A stretch of 64,000 nucleotides of DNA from Mangrovimicrobium sediminis (GCF_004745945.1 NZ_SRLE01000011.1:215675-279674), one strand, 5' to 3'. Positions 44,940 to 54,530 are shown, numbered from the stretch's first letter. Translations and numbers: made by a program. Notes: generated from the sequence alone by a model not told the origin.

Positions 44940-46646
44940 TCAAATGTAATAAATCAACACATAACCCGACAACAAAATCGCAATCCATAACGCAGTAGTA
45001 CCTATAGGCCAGGAACGCGCAAACAGTGCGCGCTCCTCGCGATCCGCTGTGTGCGGCTGGCCTAGATAATGGGTGGTGAGGTGACGCAGCAACTGCTGGC
45101 TGGCGCTCCCCAGCCTGCCGCCGGTTGCCCGCAGGGGCTGCATCGCACGGCCCAGCCAACGCATCGCCGCTGGAATACCGCGGCGCCAGAGCCAGTCAAC
45201 ATCCAGGCTGATGGTTTCCGTGCGTTTCATCAGCGGTAGTAGCAGGAAGAACGCCAGCCCCGAGAACAGCAGCAGCTGCAAATAGAAGACGACCTTGCCC
45301 GGTGTATAGGCCACGTAATCGACGGGGTAGGGCAGGAAGCGATACAGCCACTCGGGGAACAGGCCCAACAGCAGGCACAGGGCGGAAAAAATCACCATGG
45401 CCAGCGCCATGTTCCAGGGCGCGTCCTTGGGCCGCAGCCCGGAGTCCTTCTGGAAGAATACAAACCAGGGGAACTTGATACCGGCATGCAGGAACACGCC
45501 GGCGGAGGCGGCGGTCAGCAGCATGTAGACCCACACCAGGCCTTCGTTGGCCGCCGCCTGGGAGATCAGGCTCTTGGTGGTAAACCCGGAGGTCAACGGG
45601 AAACTGGAAATGGACAGCGCGCCGATGATGCAGCAAATGGTGGTTACCGGCATGGTCTGGAACAGCCCGCCGAGCTCGGTACAGCGGTTCCTGCCGGTGC
45701 GATAGATCACCACGCCGGCGCTCATGAACAGCAAAGCCTTGTAGACAATATGGGCGAAAGCGTGGGCTGCGGCGCCGTTGAGCGCCATCTGTGTGCCGAT
45801 GCCCACCGCGCACACCATGAAGCCCACCTGGTTGACCACCGAGTAGGCGAGAATGCGGCGAATGTCGTTTTCCAGCAGCGCGTAGATAATGCCGTAGACG
45901 ACCATGAACAGGCCCACGCCGATCAGTACCGGTTCGCCGGGGAAAAGCAGTATCAACGCCAGTACGGCGGTCTTGGTGGTGAAGGCGGAGAGGAACACCG
46001 AACCGGTGGGGCTGGACTCGGGGTAGGCGTCCGCCAGCCAGGCGGACAGCGGCGGCGCCGCGGCGTTGATCAGGATGCCGCAGAGAATCATCCAGCTACT
46101 GAAATCCTGCGCCAGCATGGGTGTGATCTGGATTGAACCGGTGCTCACCACCACGCCCTCGATGCCCACCTTCAGCACCACGCCGCCGAGCAGGTGCAGG
46201 ATGGCGTAGCGAATGCCCGCGGCACGCGAGGCGGCGGTGCCGCCGCACCACACCACCACGGTGGAGAACAGGGCCATCAGTTCCCAGTACACAAACAGGG
46301 AAATCAGGTCGCCGGCGAAACTCACGCCGATGGCACCGGCGGCGTAGAAGAAGGCGGCGGTCAGTTCATACCACTTCGCCAGGCGATAGGCGTAGAGGCC
46401 GCCGACGAAGGCCATCAACGCGAAGATGGTGGCGAACAGGCGGCGCAGCGGGCTGCCCTCGACCGGCTCGATCTCGTACGACAGGAAGTGCATGGTGTTC
46501 TGCACACCGTCGGGCACTTGCCACACGGCCCACAGGGTCAGTAGCGGGGTGAGTAGTACCATTGCCGCGCGCAGGTGGCCGCGGGCCAGGCCGATGCCCA
46601 GGGCTCCGGCTATCATGATCAGTGCGGGCGACATGAGCTCAGGCAT
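44940..46646 (-). CDS. Proton-translocating MrpD/NuoL-M-like antiporter subunit (third copy)
   Basis: About 568 aa from the ATG at 46646 (a GTG 9 bp upstream is possible). A complex-I-like antiporter subunit with about 14 membrane helices. Conserved charged sites include YWELMALFS (channel Glu), AHAFAHIVYKALLFMSAG and ILAYSVVNQVGF. The C-terminal tail (about 500-568) is extended and ends with one more membrane helix. Last gene of the leftward Mrp operon. It overlaps the small membrane-protein gene by 8 bp. Confidence 0.85.
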   Translation of the reverse strand: MPELMSPALIMIAGALGIGLARGHLRAAMVLLTPLLTLWAVWQVPDGVQNTMHFLSYEIEPVEGSPLRRLFATIFALMAFVGGLYAYRLAKWYELTAAFFYAAGAIGVSFAGDLISLFVYWELMALFSTVVVWCGGTAASRAAGIRYAILHLLGGVVLKVGIEGVVVSTGSIQITPMLAQDFSSWMILCGILINAAAPPLSAWLADAYPESSPTGSVFLSAFTTKTAVLALILLFPGEPVLIGVGLFMVVYGIIYALLENDIRRILAYSVVNQVGFMVCAVGIGTQMALNGAAAHAFAHIVYKALLFMSAGVVIYRTGRNRCTELGGLFQTMPVTTICCIIGALSISSFPLTSGFTTKSLISQAAANEGLVWVYMLLTAASAGVFLHAGIKFPWFVFFQKDSGLRPKDAPWNMALAMVIFSALCLLLGLFPEWLYRFLPYPVDYVAYTPGKVVFYLQLLLFSGLAFFLLLPLMKRTETISLDVDWLWRRGIPAAMRWLGRAMQPLRATGGRLGSASQQLLRHLTTHYLGQPHTADREERALFARSWPIGTTALWIAILLSGYVLIYYI

Positions 46647-46905
46647 CGTCGTCACGCTCGGCGTAGTACTCGTTGGGCCGCTTGAGGAAGAGCCCGAGGC
46701 CCTTGGCGAACAGCACCATCAACAGGCAACAGACAAAGCCGTAGATGGCGCCGAAGCCGAACCAGCCATCGACGGTGAAATAGCCTTTGACGTAGATAAC
46801 AGCCTGCGCCAGCACGGTCAGGGCCAGTACCGCTGAAAAGACCCACCACAGCTTGCGGATATTTTCCTTGCGGGTCAGCCAGTGAGGTTTCTCGCCTTGC
46901 ATCAT
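46639..46905 (-). CDS. Small two-helix membrane protein of the Mrp operon
   Basis: 88 aa with two membrane helices (about 19-39 and 48-70), a basic N-terminus and an acidic C-terminal tail. It overlaps the preceding antiporter gene by 4 bp and the following one by 8 bp, so it is clearly part of the operon. It looks like the small accessory proteins seen between MrpD-like genes in proteobacteria; no function is known to me. Confidence 0.75.
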   Translation of the reverse strand: MMQGEKPHWLTRKENIRKLWWVFSAVLALTVLAQAVIYVKGYFTVDGWFGFGAIYGFVCCLLMVLFAKGLGLFLKRPNEYYAERDDDA

Positions 46906-48371
46906 TGCGCCATACCCCCGACCAGTTGTTGTTCCAGCGCGATCACCGGCCCGTTGAAAAAGAAGAAACCCAGCGTCAGCAGCGCGGTCAGGACCAGGGC
47001 CAGTACCACCAGTGGTGGCGCCTCGCCGTGCTCCGGCCCGCCGGGTCGTTCATCGGCGAACCAGGCCATGAAGATGATGGGCAGGAAATAAGCCGCATTG
47101 AGCACGGTGCTGCCGATAATCGTGAATATGGCCAGCAGGTTCTCCGCCTGGAAGGCTCCCGCCAGGATGTACCACTTGGACACGAAGCCGCCTGTGGGTG
47201 GCACGCCGATCATGCTCAGCGCCCCGATAGTGAAGGCGGCCATGGTCCAGGGCATGCGCCGGCCAATACCGTAGAGCTGGTTCAGCTCCGTTTTATGGGC
47301 GGCGGTATAGATGGCGCCGGCGGCGAAGAACAGGGTGATCTTGCCAAAGGCGTGGGCCACCATGTGGATAGCCGCGCCGATCTCGGCCAGGGGTTTCAGC
47401 ACCGCAGCTGCCATCACCACGTAGGACAGCTGCGCCACCGTCGAATAGGCCAGCAGGCGTTTCAGGTTGGTCTGGCGCAGTGCGATCAGGCTGGCAGCGA
47501 TGATGGTGAACGCGGCCGCGTACACCAGCCAGCCGGAACTCGGGGTGGCAAACAGGAAATCGACGCCGAAGACATACACGATAATCTTGGTAATGCTGAA
47601 CACGCCGGCCTTGACCACCGCCACTGCGTGCAGCAGGGCGCTCACCGGCGTGGGGGCCACCATCGCCGCGGGCAGCCAGCGATGCACGGGCATGACCGCG
47701 GCCTTGCCGACCCCGAACACGAACAGCGCCAGCAACAGGCCGACATCGGCCCCCGCGATCTTCCCCGCCAGGATGCCGCCAGCGATGAAGTCACCGGTTC
47801 CCGCCACGTGGTAGGTCCAGATGATGGCCGGCAGGAACAGGCCGATCGAGGTGCACAACAGGATGCCCAGGTAGACCCGCGCGGAGCGCACCGTCGCCTC
47901 GTCGCCCTTGTGTGATACCAGCGGGTAGGTGGAAAGCGTCAACAACTCGTAGCACAGGAACAGGGTGAGCAGGTTGCCGGCGAAGGCGATGCCCATGGTG
48001 GCGGCCAGGGCGAGGGCGAAACAGGTGTAGAAGCGGGTCTGCTTTTTTTCGCGGTTGCCGCGCATGTAGCCGATGCTGTAGATGGAGTTGATAATCCACA
48101 GCCCCGACGCGAGCGCGGCGAACAGCATACCCAGGGGTTCCACCTCAAAGGCGATGGCGATGCCGGGGAGCAGTTCGCCAAGCGTCAGTGCCGGTCGCTC
48201 ACCGGCGAACAGCGCCGGCAGCATGCCCCATACCACCCAGGCCAGTGTCGCTGCGCCCGCCAGCGTCACCGCTTCGCGCAGGTTGTCCGAGATGCGGCCG
48301 GCGAGCTGGATGCCCACTGCCGTGGCCAGCGGTACGCAGATGGCGAGCAGGATGGCGAGATCGGCGCTCAT
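46902..48371 (-). CDS. mrpD: Mrp-type proton-translocating subunit D (second copy)
   Basis: 489 aa; the ATG at 48371 was chosen because it overlaps the previous stop as ATGA. About 14 membrane helices. Conserved sites: LFLCYELLTLSTYPLV (channel Glu), VFGVGKAAVMPVHRWLPAAM, APTPVSALLHAVAVVKAG (lysine/histidine proton path) and RLLAYSTVAQLSYV. It drives cation/proton exchange as part of the Mrp complex in the inner membrane. Confidence 0.88.
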   Translation of the reverse strand: MSADLAILLAICVPLATAVGIQLAGRISDNLREAVTLAGAATLAWVVWGMLPALFAGERPALTLGELLPGIAIAFEVEPLGMLFAALASGLWIINSIYSIGYMRGNREKKQTRFYTCFALALAATMGIAFAGNLLTLFLCYELLTLSTYPLVSHKGDEATVRSARVYLGILLCTSIGLFLPAIIWTYHVAGTGDFIAGGILAGKIAGADVGLLLALFVFGVGKAAVMPVHRWLPAAMVAPTPVSALLHAVAVVKAGVFSITKIIVYVFGVDFLFATPSSGWLVYAAAFTIIAASLIALRQTNLKRLLAYSTVAQLSYVVMAAAVLKPLAEIGAAIHMVAHAFGKITLFFAAGAIYTAAHKTELNQLYGIGRRMPWTMAAFTIGALSMIGVPPTGGFVSKWYILAGAFQAENLLAIFTIIGSTVLNAAYFLPIIFMAWFADERPGGPEHGEAPPLVVLALVLTALLTLGFFFFNGPVIALEQQLVGGMAQ

Positions 48372-49861
48372 AGCGTATGTCCCAGCAGCAGTTCCGCCGC
48401 GGCGCTGCACAGCTCCAGCGGGAATTGCGGGAACAGGCCGAAGCCGATGTTGGCGATGGCTGCCAGCCAGGCCGCCAGCAACAGCGGCAGCGGCGCCTCA
48501 CCGGTTGGGGTCGCCACGTCCTGCGCGGCGGGCTTGAAGTACAGGGTCTCCACGATGCGCCACACATAGGCCAGCGCCATCAGCGAACTGACCAGGATCA
48601 CGCCCACCAGCACAGCGGCAAAGCGGCCCTCGTCCAGGGCCGCGTCGAGCAGCAGCCACTTGCTGACAAACCCGGCCGTGCCCGGGATACCGACCAGGCT
48701 GAAGCCGCAGACAACCAGGGCGGCAGCGGTCCAGGGCATGCTGCGGGCCGCCCCGGCAAGGCGGGCCAGGCGCAGGTCGCCGTAGTGGCAGGCCAGCCCG
48801 GCGATGGCCAGGAACAGGCCGCCCTTGGCCAGGGCGTGGTTGAACATATGCAGCGCGGAAGCGGTGAGTCCGGCCTCGGTGATAAAACTGGCGCCGAGCA
48901 TGATGTAGCCGATCTGTGCCACCGACGACATAGCCAGCAGGCGCTTGATGTGCCCTTCGAACATGGCCACTGCCGACGCCACCAGGATTCCCAGCAGGGC
49001 CAGCGGCATCAGGAACAGGGAAAACTGCACATCGTGCCGGTCGAGATTGGCCTGGAAGACGAAGAAGTCGAAACGCAGCAGCACATAGATGGCCACCTTG
49101 GTGGCGCAGGCGGCGAGGAACACCGTGATCATGTGCGGCGCGTGGGTGTAGGCGTTGGGCAGCCACACGTGCAGTGGAAACACCGCAGCCTTCAGGGCGA
49201 GGCCGATGGTGATGAAACCGGCGGCGACCAGGAGCGGATTGATGTCGGTGACACCGCCGATGCGCGCCTCCATGTCCGCCAGGTTGAGGGTGCCGGTCAT
49301 CATGTAGACCAGGCCGACGCCGATCAGGTAGAACGTGGCGCCGATGGTGCCCATGATCAAGTACTTGAACACGGCGGGCAGGGCGCGCCGGTCGGGGCCG
49401 CCGGCGATCAGGACATAGCTGGCGAGGGAGGATATCTCCATGAACACGAAGATATTGAAAGCGTCCGCGGACAGGGCGATGCCGGTCAGGCCGGCCATGG
49501 CCAGTATCCAGGCCGAGTAAAACAGTGGCTGGCGCTCGGCGTCGATCTCCCGGTCCACGCTGGGTTTGCCCGCGAGTATGGCGATGGCACCGGCGCCGGT
49601 TACGATGAGCAGGATCAGCGCGCTGAAGGCGTCCACCGACAGCGCGATACCGTAGGGTGGCTCCCAGCCGCCCACGGCGTAGCTGAACTGAATGCCAGCG
49701 GCGACTGCCAGGGCCATGTTGAGGGCAATGGCGAAGCTGAGCAGGGCCACCGCCGCAGCTCCCGCCCAGGCCAGTCCGCGGGGCCGCAGCAGCAGGAGTA
49801 GCGGCGAGGAGAGTAGCGGCACGACAACCTGCAGTACCGGCAGGTGGGGCGTCAGATCCAT
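48368..49861 (-). CDS. mrpD: Mrp-type proton-translocating subunit D (first copy)
   Basis: 497 aa from the ATG at 49861, 4 bp after the mrpC stop. About 14 membrane helices. Motifs: FVFMEISSLASYVLI (channel Glu), LKAAVFPLHVWLPNAYTHAP, FLAACATKVAIYVLLRF and RLLAMSSVAQIGYIMLG, as in MrpD/NuoM. Together with the second and third copies it gives three antiporter-like subunits in one operon. Confidence 0.9.
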   Translation of the reverse strand: MDLTPHLPVLQVVVPLLSSPLLLLLRPRGLAWAGAAAVALLSFAIALNMALAVAAGIQFSYAVGGWEPPYGIALSVDAFSALILLIVTGAGAIAILAGKPSVDREIDAERQPLFYSAWILAMAGLTGIALSADAFNIFVFMEISSLASYVLIAGGPDRRALPAVFKYLIMGTIGATFYLIGVGLVYMMTGTLNLADMEARIGGVTDINPLLVAAGFITIGLALKAAVFPLHVWLPNAYTHAPHMITVFLAACATKVAIYVLLRFDFFVFQANLDRHDVQFSLFLMPLALLGILVASAVAMFEGHIKRLLAMSSVAQIGYIMLGASFITEAGLTASALHMFNHALAKGGLFLAIAGLACHYGDLRLARLAGAARSMPWTAAALVVCGFSLVGIPGTAGFVSKWLLLDAALDEGRFAAVLVGVILVSSLMALAYVWRIVETLYFKPAAQDVATPTGEAPLPLLLAAWLAAIANIGFGLFPQFPLELCSAAAELLLGHTL

Positions 49862-49865
49862 GACT

Positions 49866-50225
49866 TCAATCCGCGTCCAGAATCTCGTCTTCTTCGATCG
49901 TGCCGTAGGCTTCAAAAATGCGTACGACGATCGCCAGTCCCAGCGCGAGGGTGGAGACACCCACCACGATAGCCGTCAGGATAAGTACCTGGGGCAGGGG
50001 GTTGGAAAACACCTGGTTTTCCATGCCTTTCTGGATGATGGGGGCAGTCCCTCCCTCCACCTTGTCCATAGTGATATACATGAGGAACACGGCCGACTGG
50101 AAGATCGACAGGCCGATCAGCTTCTTGACCAGGTTGATCTTGGCGATCACCGTGTACAGGCCCACCGTGAGCACGATGGCGAACACCCAGTAATTGAAAT
50201 AGCCGAGCAGTTCGAGCAGGTTCAT
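49866..50225 (-). CDS. mrpC: Cation/proton antiporter subunit MrpC (NuoK-like)
   Basis: 119 aa with three membrane helices, equivalent to NuoK. Conserved IGLSIFQSAVFLMYI and LPQVLILTAIVVGVSTLALGLAIVVRI. The ATG at 50225 overlaps the mrpB stop by 4 bp (ATGA). Confidence 0.92.
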   Translation of the reverse strand: MNLLELLGYFNYWVFAIVLTVGLYTVIAKINLVKKLIGLSIFQSAVFLMYITMDKVEGGTAPIIQKGMENQVFSNPLPQVLILTAIVVGVSTLALGLAIVVRIFEAYGTIEEDEILDAD

Positions 50226-51199
50226 ACGCGCATGGGCCTTGCAGCGAAGGCGTGGAAGATACTCAGCAGTGCACCGCAGACCGCCATGCCGACCCCCGCC
50301 TCGATGAGCAGGATGCCCAGTTGCTGGCCACTGACGGGATTGGACGACAGCACGGAATACTCGAGGAAGTTCCCGCCGAGCAGGATGCAAACCAGGCCCA
50401 CGGCGCCGTACAGGCTGGCCCCACCAATCACCAGGCCCATGAGCACGTAGCGCGGAACTGCCCGCAGCGCGGCTGTCTCGCCTTCGAGCAGGGCGTAGAG
50501 AATAACGCCGGAAGCGATCAGTGCACCGGCCTGGAAGCCGCCGCCGGGCCCGTACTCGCCATGAAACTGCACATACAGCCCGAACAGCACGATAAACGGA
50601 ATGAGCAGCCGCCCGACGACCTGGGGAATGAGGTGATGTCGCAGGCCCGACGCGTGCGGATCGTAGTGCCTGTCGCCCGGCGGTTTAACGCCGAGAATGA
50701 ACAGCACGCCGATGCAGGCGGCGAACACCACGAACACCTCGCCGAGGGTGTCGTAGCCGCGGAAGCTGCCGAGCACCGCGGTCACCACGTTGGGAAAGTC
50801 CATGTACTCGGGGGTTTTCTCGAGGTACCAGGGCGCCAGGTGCTGGTGTACCGGGGCCTCGGGATCACCCAGCCGCGGTTTGTCGAAGGTGGCGTAGATG
50901 ATCAGCGTGGCCAGCACCGCCACCACAACCAGCGTCAGTCGTTGCGCAGACTGCACGGCTTTTTCGCGTTCCGTGGTCAGGGCCAGCGCCGAGAGAAAGA
51001 TCACCGTCGTGATGCCGGCGCCGACTGCTGCCTCGGTCAGCGCGACGTCGGCGGCATCGAGGATGAAGAAATTCGCCGCCATCAGCAGGCTGAAGATCGA
51101 GGTCAGCATGACCGCCACGAACAGATTTTTGGTCTGCACGATGGCCAGGGCAGTGATCACCAGCAATGACAGCAGGAAGAGGGCGAAGATAATGATCAC
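50222..51199 (-). CDS. mrpB: Fused DUF4040/MbhE/MrpB antiporter subunit
   Basis: 325 aa from GTG 51199. The N-terminal part (1-90) is a DUF4040/MbhD-like domain (LTSIFSLLMAANFFILDAAD, VGAGITTVIFLSALA). A middle MbhE-like segment contains DTLGEVFVVFAACIGVLFIL. The C-terminal MrpB domain (about 180-325) has PFIVLFGLYVQFHGEYGPGGGFQAG. These regions are the C-terminal part of long MrpA plus MrpB; here they are fused as in group-II Mrp operons. It overlaps mrpG by 4 bp. Confidence 0.88.
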   Translation of the reverse strand: MIIIFALFLLSLLVITALAIVQTKNLFVAVMLTSIFSLLMAANFFILDAADVALTEAAVGAGITTVIFLSALALTTEREKAVQSAQRLTLVVVAVLATLIIYATFDKPRLGDPEAPVHQHLAPWYLEKTPEYMDFPNVVTAVLGSFRGYDTLGEVFVVFAACIGVLFILGVKPPGDRHYDPHASGLRHHLIPQVVGRLLIPFIVLFGLYVQFHGEYGPGGGFQAGALIASGVILYALLEGETAALRAVPRYVLMGLVIGGASLYGAVGLVCILLGGNFLEYSVLSSNPVSGQQLGILLIEAGVGMAVCGALLSIFHAFAARPMRV

Positions 51200-51519
51200 G
51201 CGTCTTCACCCTCGCGTTGGGCTACCGGGCGCAGACCTGACTGCAGCGCCGCGTTGGCCAGGGCGTAGCTGGCGGTCGGCGCCGTGAGCAGCAGGAATAC
51301 CATGATGGCAAACAGTTTGATCGCCGCCAGGGACAGCCCCGCCTGCAGTATCATGCCGGCGAAAATCAGTATGGTGGCCATGGTTTCGGTCAGGCTGGCG
51401 GCATGCAGGCGTGTGTAAAACCCGGGTAGCCGCAGGGCGCCGATGCCACCGATAAGGACGAACGCGCCTCCGGTGCACAGCAGTACCCAGCTGAGAATAT
51501 CCAGGACGAGTTCAATCAA
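51196..51519 (-). CDS. mrpG: Cation/proton antiporter subunit MrpG
   Basis: 107 aa from a TTG at 51519, preceded by GGAGG at good spacing. Three membrane helices. The MrpG signature GGIGALRLPGFYTRLHAASLTET and the hydrophobic KLFAIMVFLLLTAPTASYAL are present. The start overlaps the mrpF stop by 8 bp. Confidence 0.9.
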   Translation of the reverse strand: MIELVLDILSWVLLCTGGAFVLIGGIGALRLPGFYTRLHAASLTETMATILIFAGMILQAGLSLAAIKLFAIMVFLLLTAPTASYALANAALQSGLRPVAQREGEDA

Positions 51520-51787
51520 GGTCCGCCGCCTCCGCTTTGCGCGGCTTGCTCTGGATGAACTCCAGGACCGCCAGCACTCCGACCAGGTTGATCAGTGCAT
51601 AGGCGAGCGCCAGGTCCAGGAAATCCGGGCGTTCGAACAGGAAGGCGATAACCGCCAGCAGCAGGGCGGTCTTGGTGCCGAACATGTTGACCGCCAGCAC
51701 GCGGTCGTAGACGCTGGGACCACGCAGTGCACGCACCAGCGCCAGCACCATGGTCACCAGTATGGCCAGGGAAACGACAACGTACAT
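51512..51787 (-). CDS. mrpF: Cation/proton antiporter subunit MrpF
   Basis: 91 aa, three membrane helices. The MrpF signature LRGPSVYDRVLAVNMFGTKT is present. The ATG at 51787 overlaps the mrpE stop by 1 bp (TGATG). Helices LLLAVIAFLF and LALAYALINLVGVLAVLEFI follow. Confidence 0.92.
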   Translation of the reverse strand: MYVVVSLAILVTMVLALVRALRGPSVYDRVLAVNMFGTKTALLLAVIAFLFERPDFLDLALAYALINLVGVLAVLEFIQSKPRKAEAADLD

Positions 51788-52284
51788 CAGCGCTTGATCT
51801 CCAGGCGGGCGACGCGTCGCTCCGACTCCCGGCTGCGCAGCCCCGCCGCGCCCTGCGCTGTGAGACAGTGCACCAGCAACCGGTTCTCGTGTACGTCGAT
51901 GGTGACGGTGCCCGGCGACAGGGTGATGCAGTTGCCGAGGATAACCTTGCCGGAGTCGGTTTCCTCGGTAGTGGTCAGCTCCACCAGTTCGGGCTGGATC
52001 GGCAGCGACGGCGAGAGTATCACCCGGGCCACTTCCAGGCTGGACTTGACGACTTCCCCCAACAGCCACCACCACATCAGCGGCAGGCGGAGAAAAGTGC
52101 GCAGGGGCATGGCGTGAAGGAAAAAGCCAGTGCGCATCGCTACCCAGATGCTCAGCAGGCAGGAAAACACGCCCAGGCCGATGAGCAACGGCTTGTAGAT
52201 GCCGGACCACAGCGCCCAGCTGATCAGCAGGATCAACAGCAATCCTGCGATCTGCAGCGGCCTGGCGCTGTAGGAAGAACTCAA
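51787..52284 (-). CDS. mrpE: Cation/proton antiporter subunit MrpE
   Basis: 165 aa from a TTG at 52284, 4 bp after the preceding stop, with GGAG about 9 nt upstream; the longer upstream frame lies inside the neighbouring gene and is non-coding in character. Two N-terminal membrane helices, then MWWWLLGEVVKSSLEVARVI and the conserved GNCITLSPGTVTIDV of MrpE. The first antiporter gene of the operon. Confidence 0.88.
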   Translation of the reverse strand: MSSSYSARPLQIAGLLLILLISWALWSGIYKPLLIGLGVFSCLLSIWVAMRTGFFLHAMPLRTFLRLPLMWWWLLGEVVKSSLEVARVILSPSLPIQPELVELTTTEETDSGKVILGNCITLSPGTVTIDVHENRLLVHCLTAQGAAGLRSRESERRVARLEIKR

Positions 52285-52288
52285 GGCC

Positions 52289-52780
52289 TTACTCTCCGCA
52301 GGGATAATGGCTGCGGAGCGAGTCGTCGACAGCGATGCGTGCCGGTGACTCCGCGGTGTCCCCGATGTCCAGCGCAACCAGGTCGGCGACGACAGTATCG
52401 ACGACTTCGCGCAGGGGCAGTGGGTCGCCGAGGCAGAAGCCCGCGAGGCTCCCCGGGCGGTCGTACATGCCGCGACGTGGCATGCGCGTGCGCATCGCCC
52501 GCTCGGTGAGGGTCTCCTTTTGCGCGTCTGCGGAGTCCATGTCCTGCACAATACGCTCGTCTGTCTCTACTGCACCGTCGATAAAGCCCTGGATATAGCG
52601 GAGACAATATTGTCCGTCCACGCCATCAGGCTCAGCGGTGAGGTGCTTGCAGTGGATGACCAGTTCATGAACTGTCAGCAATTCCAGGGCCTGGCTGTGC
52701 TGGGCGAAACCGAAACACAGGGCAAGTGGCAGCCAGCTGAGCTTTGTATTGACGGCGGAGGAGCGAAGCAATCTTGTCAT
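52289..52780 (-). CDS. Secreted Rap1a/Tai-like protein
   Basis: 163 aa. The ATG at 52780 gives a signal peptide (about 1-31, LSWLPLALCFGFAQHSQA); upstream in-frame starts lack this. The mature part has IHCKHL, YCLRYIQGFIDGAV and FCLGDPLPLREVVDTVVADL, the Cys-rich layout of Rap1a/Tai-type periplasmic proteins, some of which are type VI secretion immunity factors. No effector partner is adjacent. It ends 4 bp before mrpE, so it may be the first cistron of the Mrp transcript. Confidence 0.6.
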   Translation of the reverse strand: MTRLLRSSAVNTKLSWLPLALCFGFAQHSQALELLTVHELVIHCKHLTAEPDGVDGQYCLRYIQGFIDGAVETDERIVQDMDSADAQKETLTERAMRTRMPRRGMYDRPGSLAGFCLGDPLPLREVVDTVVADLVALDIGDTAESPARIAVDDSLRSHYPCGE

Positions 52781-53094
52781 GGGGTTCTCAGTGGCGATCG
52801 GGAACTCGCCTTCATTATAGTGAAGTAGGATTGAAAATCGACGGTCGGGCGACGGTGGTTCTACGGCGCTGATAGCGCATTCGCCACCAATGCCGCGGCG
52901 CAAGGCGTTGGCATCGATCTTCGCAACACGTCGACTGACACCACGCTGGTCACCGCGACTGTCGGCTCCCGACCTTTCAAGCCTCCAGAAAATATATTAT
53001 CGGTCGCGAAGTTGTGTACTTTACGACGCAGGGCTTGAGGGCCGGGAGAGACGGCGTTTGGAAACTCTCGTCGTAGAGTGCCTGCAACGAAGAA
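52781..53094. other. Non-coding gap between metY and the Rap1a-like gene
   Basis: 314 bp. I see no gene in it and no clear terminator for metY. A promoter for the Rap1a/Mrp operon should be here (leftward); an AT-rich AATATATTAT stretch at about 52989-52998 is the best candidate. Confidence 0.35.
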
Positions 53095-54369
53095 TTACCG
53101 CGATGCATCCAGCGCCTGGCCGACGTCCTCGAGAATATCGTCAACATGCTCGATCCCGATCGACAGCCGCACCATGTCCCGACTCACTCCGGCACTGGCC
53201 AGTTCCGCATCATCCAGCTGACGGTGTGTGGTCGACGCGGGGTGGCACGCCAGCGACCGCGCGTCACCGATATTCACCAGGCGCAGCACCAGTTCGAGCG
53301 CATCGATAAACCGCGCACCGGCCTCCGCGCCGCCCTTGATGCCAAAGCTCAAGATGCCCGAGGCACGACCGTTCATGTACCGCTGCGCCAGCGCATGGTC
53401 CGGACTCTCCGGCAGCCCCGCATAGTTCACCCAATCAACCTGCGGGTGGTCGCGCAGGAACTCGGCGACTTTCTGCGCGTTCTCGCAGTGCCTGTCCATG
53501 CGCAGGGGAAGGGTCTCGATGCCCTGCAATATAAGAAAAGTATTCATCGGGCTGAGCGCAGCGCCGGTGTTGCGCAAGGGCGCCACTCGGGCGCGACCGA
53601 TAAATGCCGCTTCGCCCAGCGCCTCGGTGTACACAACACCGTGGTACGACGGATCGGGCTCGTTGAGCATGGCAAAGCGCTGCTTGTGTTCTGCCCAGGG
53701 GAACTTGCCGGAGTCGACGATAATCCCGCCGACGGAATTGCCGTGCCCGCCCATGTACTTCGTTAGCGAGTGCACAACGATATCCGCGCCGTGCTCGATG
53801 GGCCGCCACAGGTAGGGCGTTGCGACGGTGTTGTCCACGATCAGTGGCACGCCGGCCTGGTGCGCGATATCCGCAAGGCGCTTTATATCGACGATGTTGC
53901 CCGCGGGGTTGCCCACGGATTCGCAGAACACGGCCTTGGTGTTGTCGTCGATGGCGTTGGCGATACTGTCGAAGTCATCGTGGGCGACGAAGCGCGCCTC
54001 GATGCCGCGCCGCGGCAGGCTGTGGGCAAAGAAGTTGTAGGTGCCGCCATAGAGCTTGCTGGTGGTGACGATGTTGTCCCCGACCTGGCAGATAGTCTCC
54101 AGCGCGTACTCGATCGCAGCCATACCGGAGGCGACAGCCAGGGCGCCGATGCCCCCTTCCATGGCGGCGACGCGATCCTCGAGTACCGCATTGGTCGGGT
54201 TCATGATCCGCGTGTAGATATTGCCCTGGACCTTCAGGTCGAACAGGTCGGCACCGTGTTGGGTGTTGTCGAAGGCGTAGGAGGTTGTCTGGTAGATGGG
54301 CGTCACCACGGCCTTGGTCGTGGGGTCCACCTCGAAGCCGGCGCGCACGGCGAGCGTTTCGATTTTCAT
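53095..54369 (-). CDS. metY: O-acetylhomoserine aminocarboxypropyltransferase (MetY)
   Basis: 424 aa, full length for MetY. It makes homocysteine (or methionine) from O-acetylhomoserine and sulfide or methanethiol with PLP. The PLP lysine is K204 in HSLTKYMGGHG; YTRIMNPTN (52-60), YGGTYNFF and ESVGNPAGNI are the other family blocks. The ATG at 54369 is followed by the family N-terminus KIETLAVRAGFE. A diverged fragment of the same gene lies at 44717-44929. Cystathionine synthases are related, but the length and loops favour MetY. Confidence 0.93.
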   Translation of the reverse strand: MKIETLAVRAGFEVDPTTKAVVTPIYQTTSYAFDNTQHGADLFDLKVQGNIYTRIMNPTNAVLEDRVAAMEGGIGALAVASGMAAIEYALETICQVGDNIVTTSKLYGGTYNFFAHSLPRRGIEARFVAHDDFDSIANAIDDNTKAVFCESVGNPAGNIVDIKRLADIAHQAGVPLIVDNTVATPYLWRPIEHGADIVVHSLTKYMGGHGNSVGGIIVDSGKFPWAEHKQRFAMLNEPDPSYHGVVYTEALGEAAFIGRARVAPLRNTGAALSPMNTFLILQGIETLPLRMDRHCENAQKVAEFLRDHPQVDWVNYAGLPESPDHALAQRYMNGRASGILSFGIKGGAEAGARFIDALELVLRLVNIGDARSLACHPASTTHRQLDDAELASAGVSRDMVRLSIGIEHVDDILEDVGQALDASR

Positions 54370-54530
54370 GGGCTAATCCTTATTGGAGTGTTGAGCCTTG
54401 TAGCTCCAGCGAGACAGATACTACAGGATCAGCCCGCAGTTTTGGCCCCTGCGTAGAAATCTCGCGCGGGGGAGGAGGGCAGTGCGGGTCAATACCCTTT
54501 CATTGAGTGCGGGCACTGCTGTGGCCGCTC

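Noticed and set aside
54370..54530. SAM-type riboswitch before metY
   Set aside because: A small hairpin (GAGC...GCTC) is visible but no conserved SAM-I, SAM-II or SAM-IV core could be matched.
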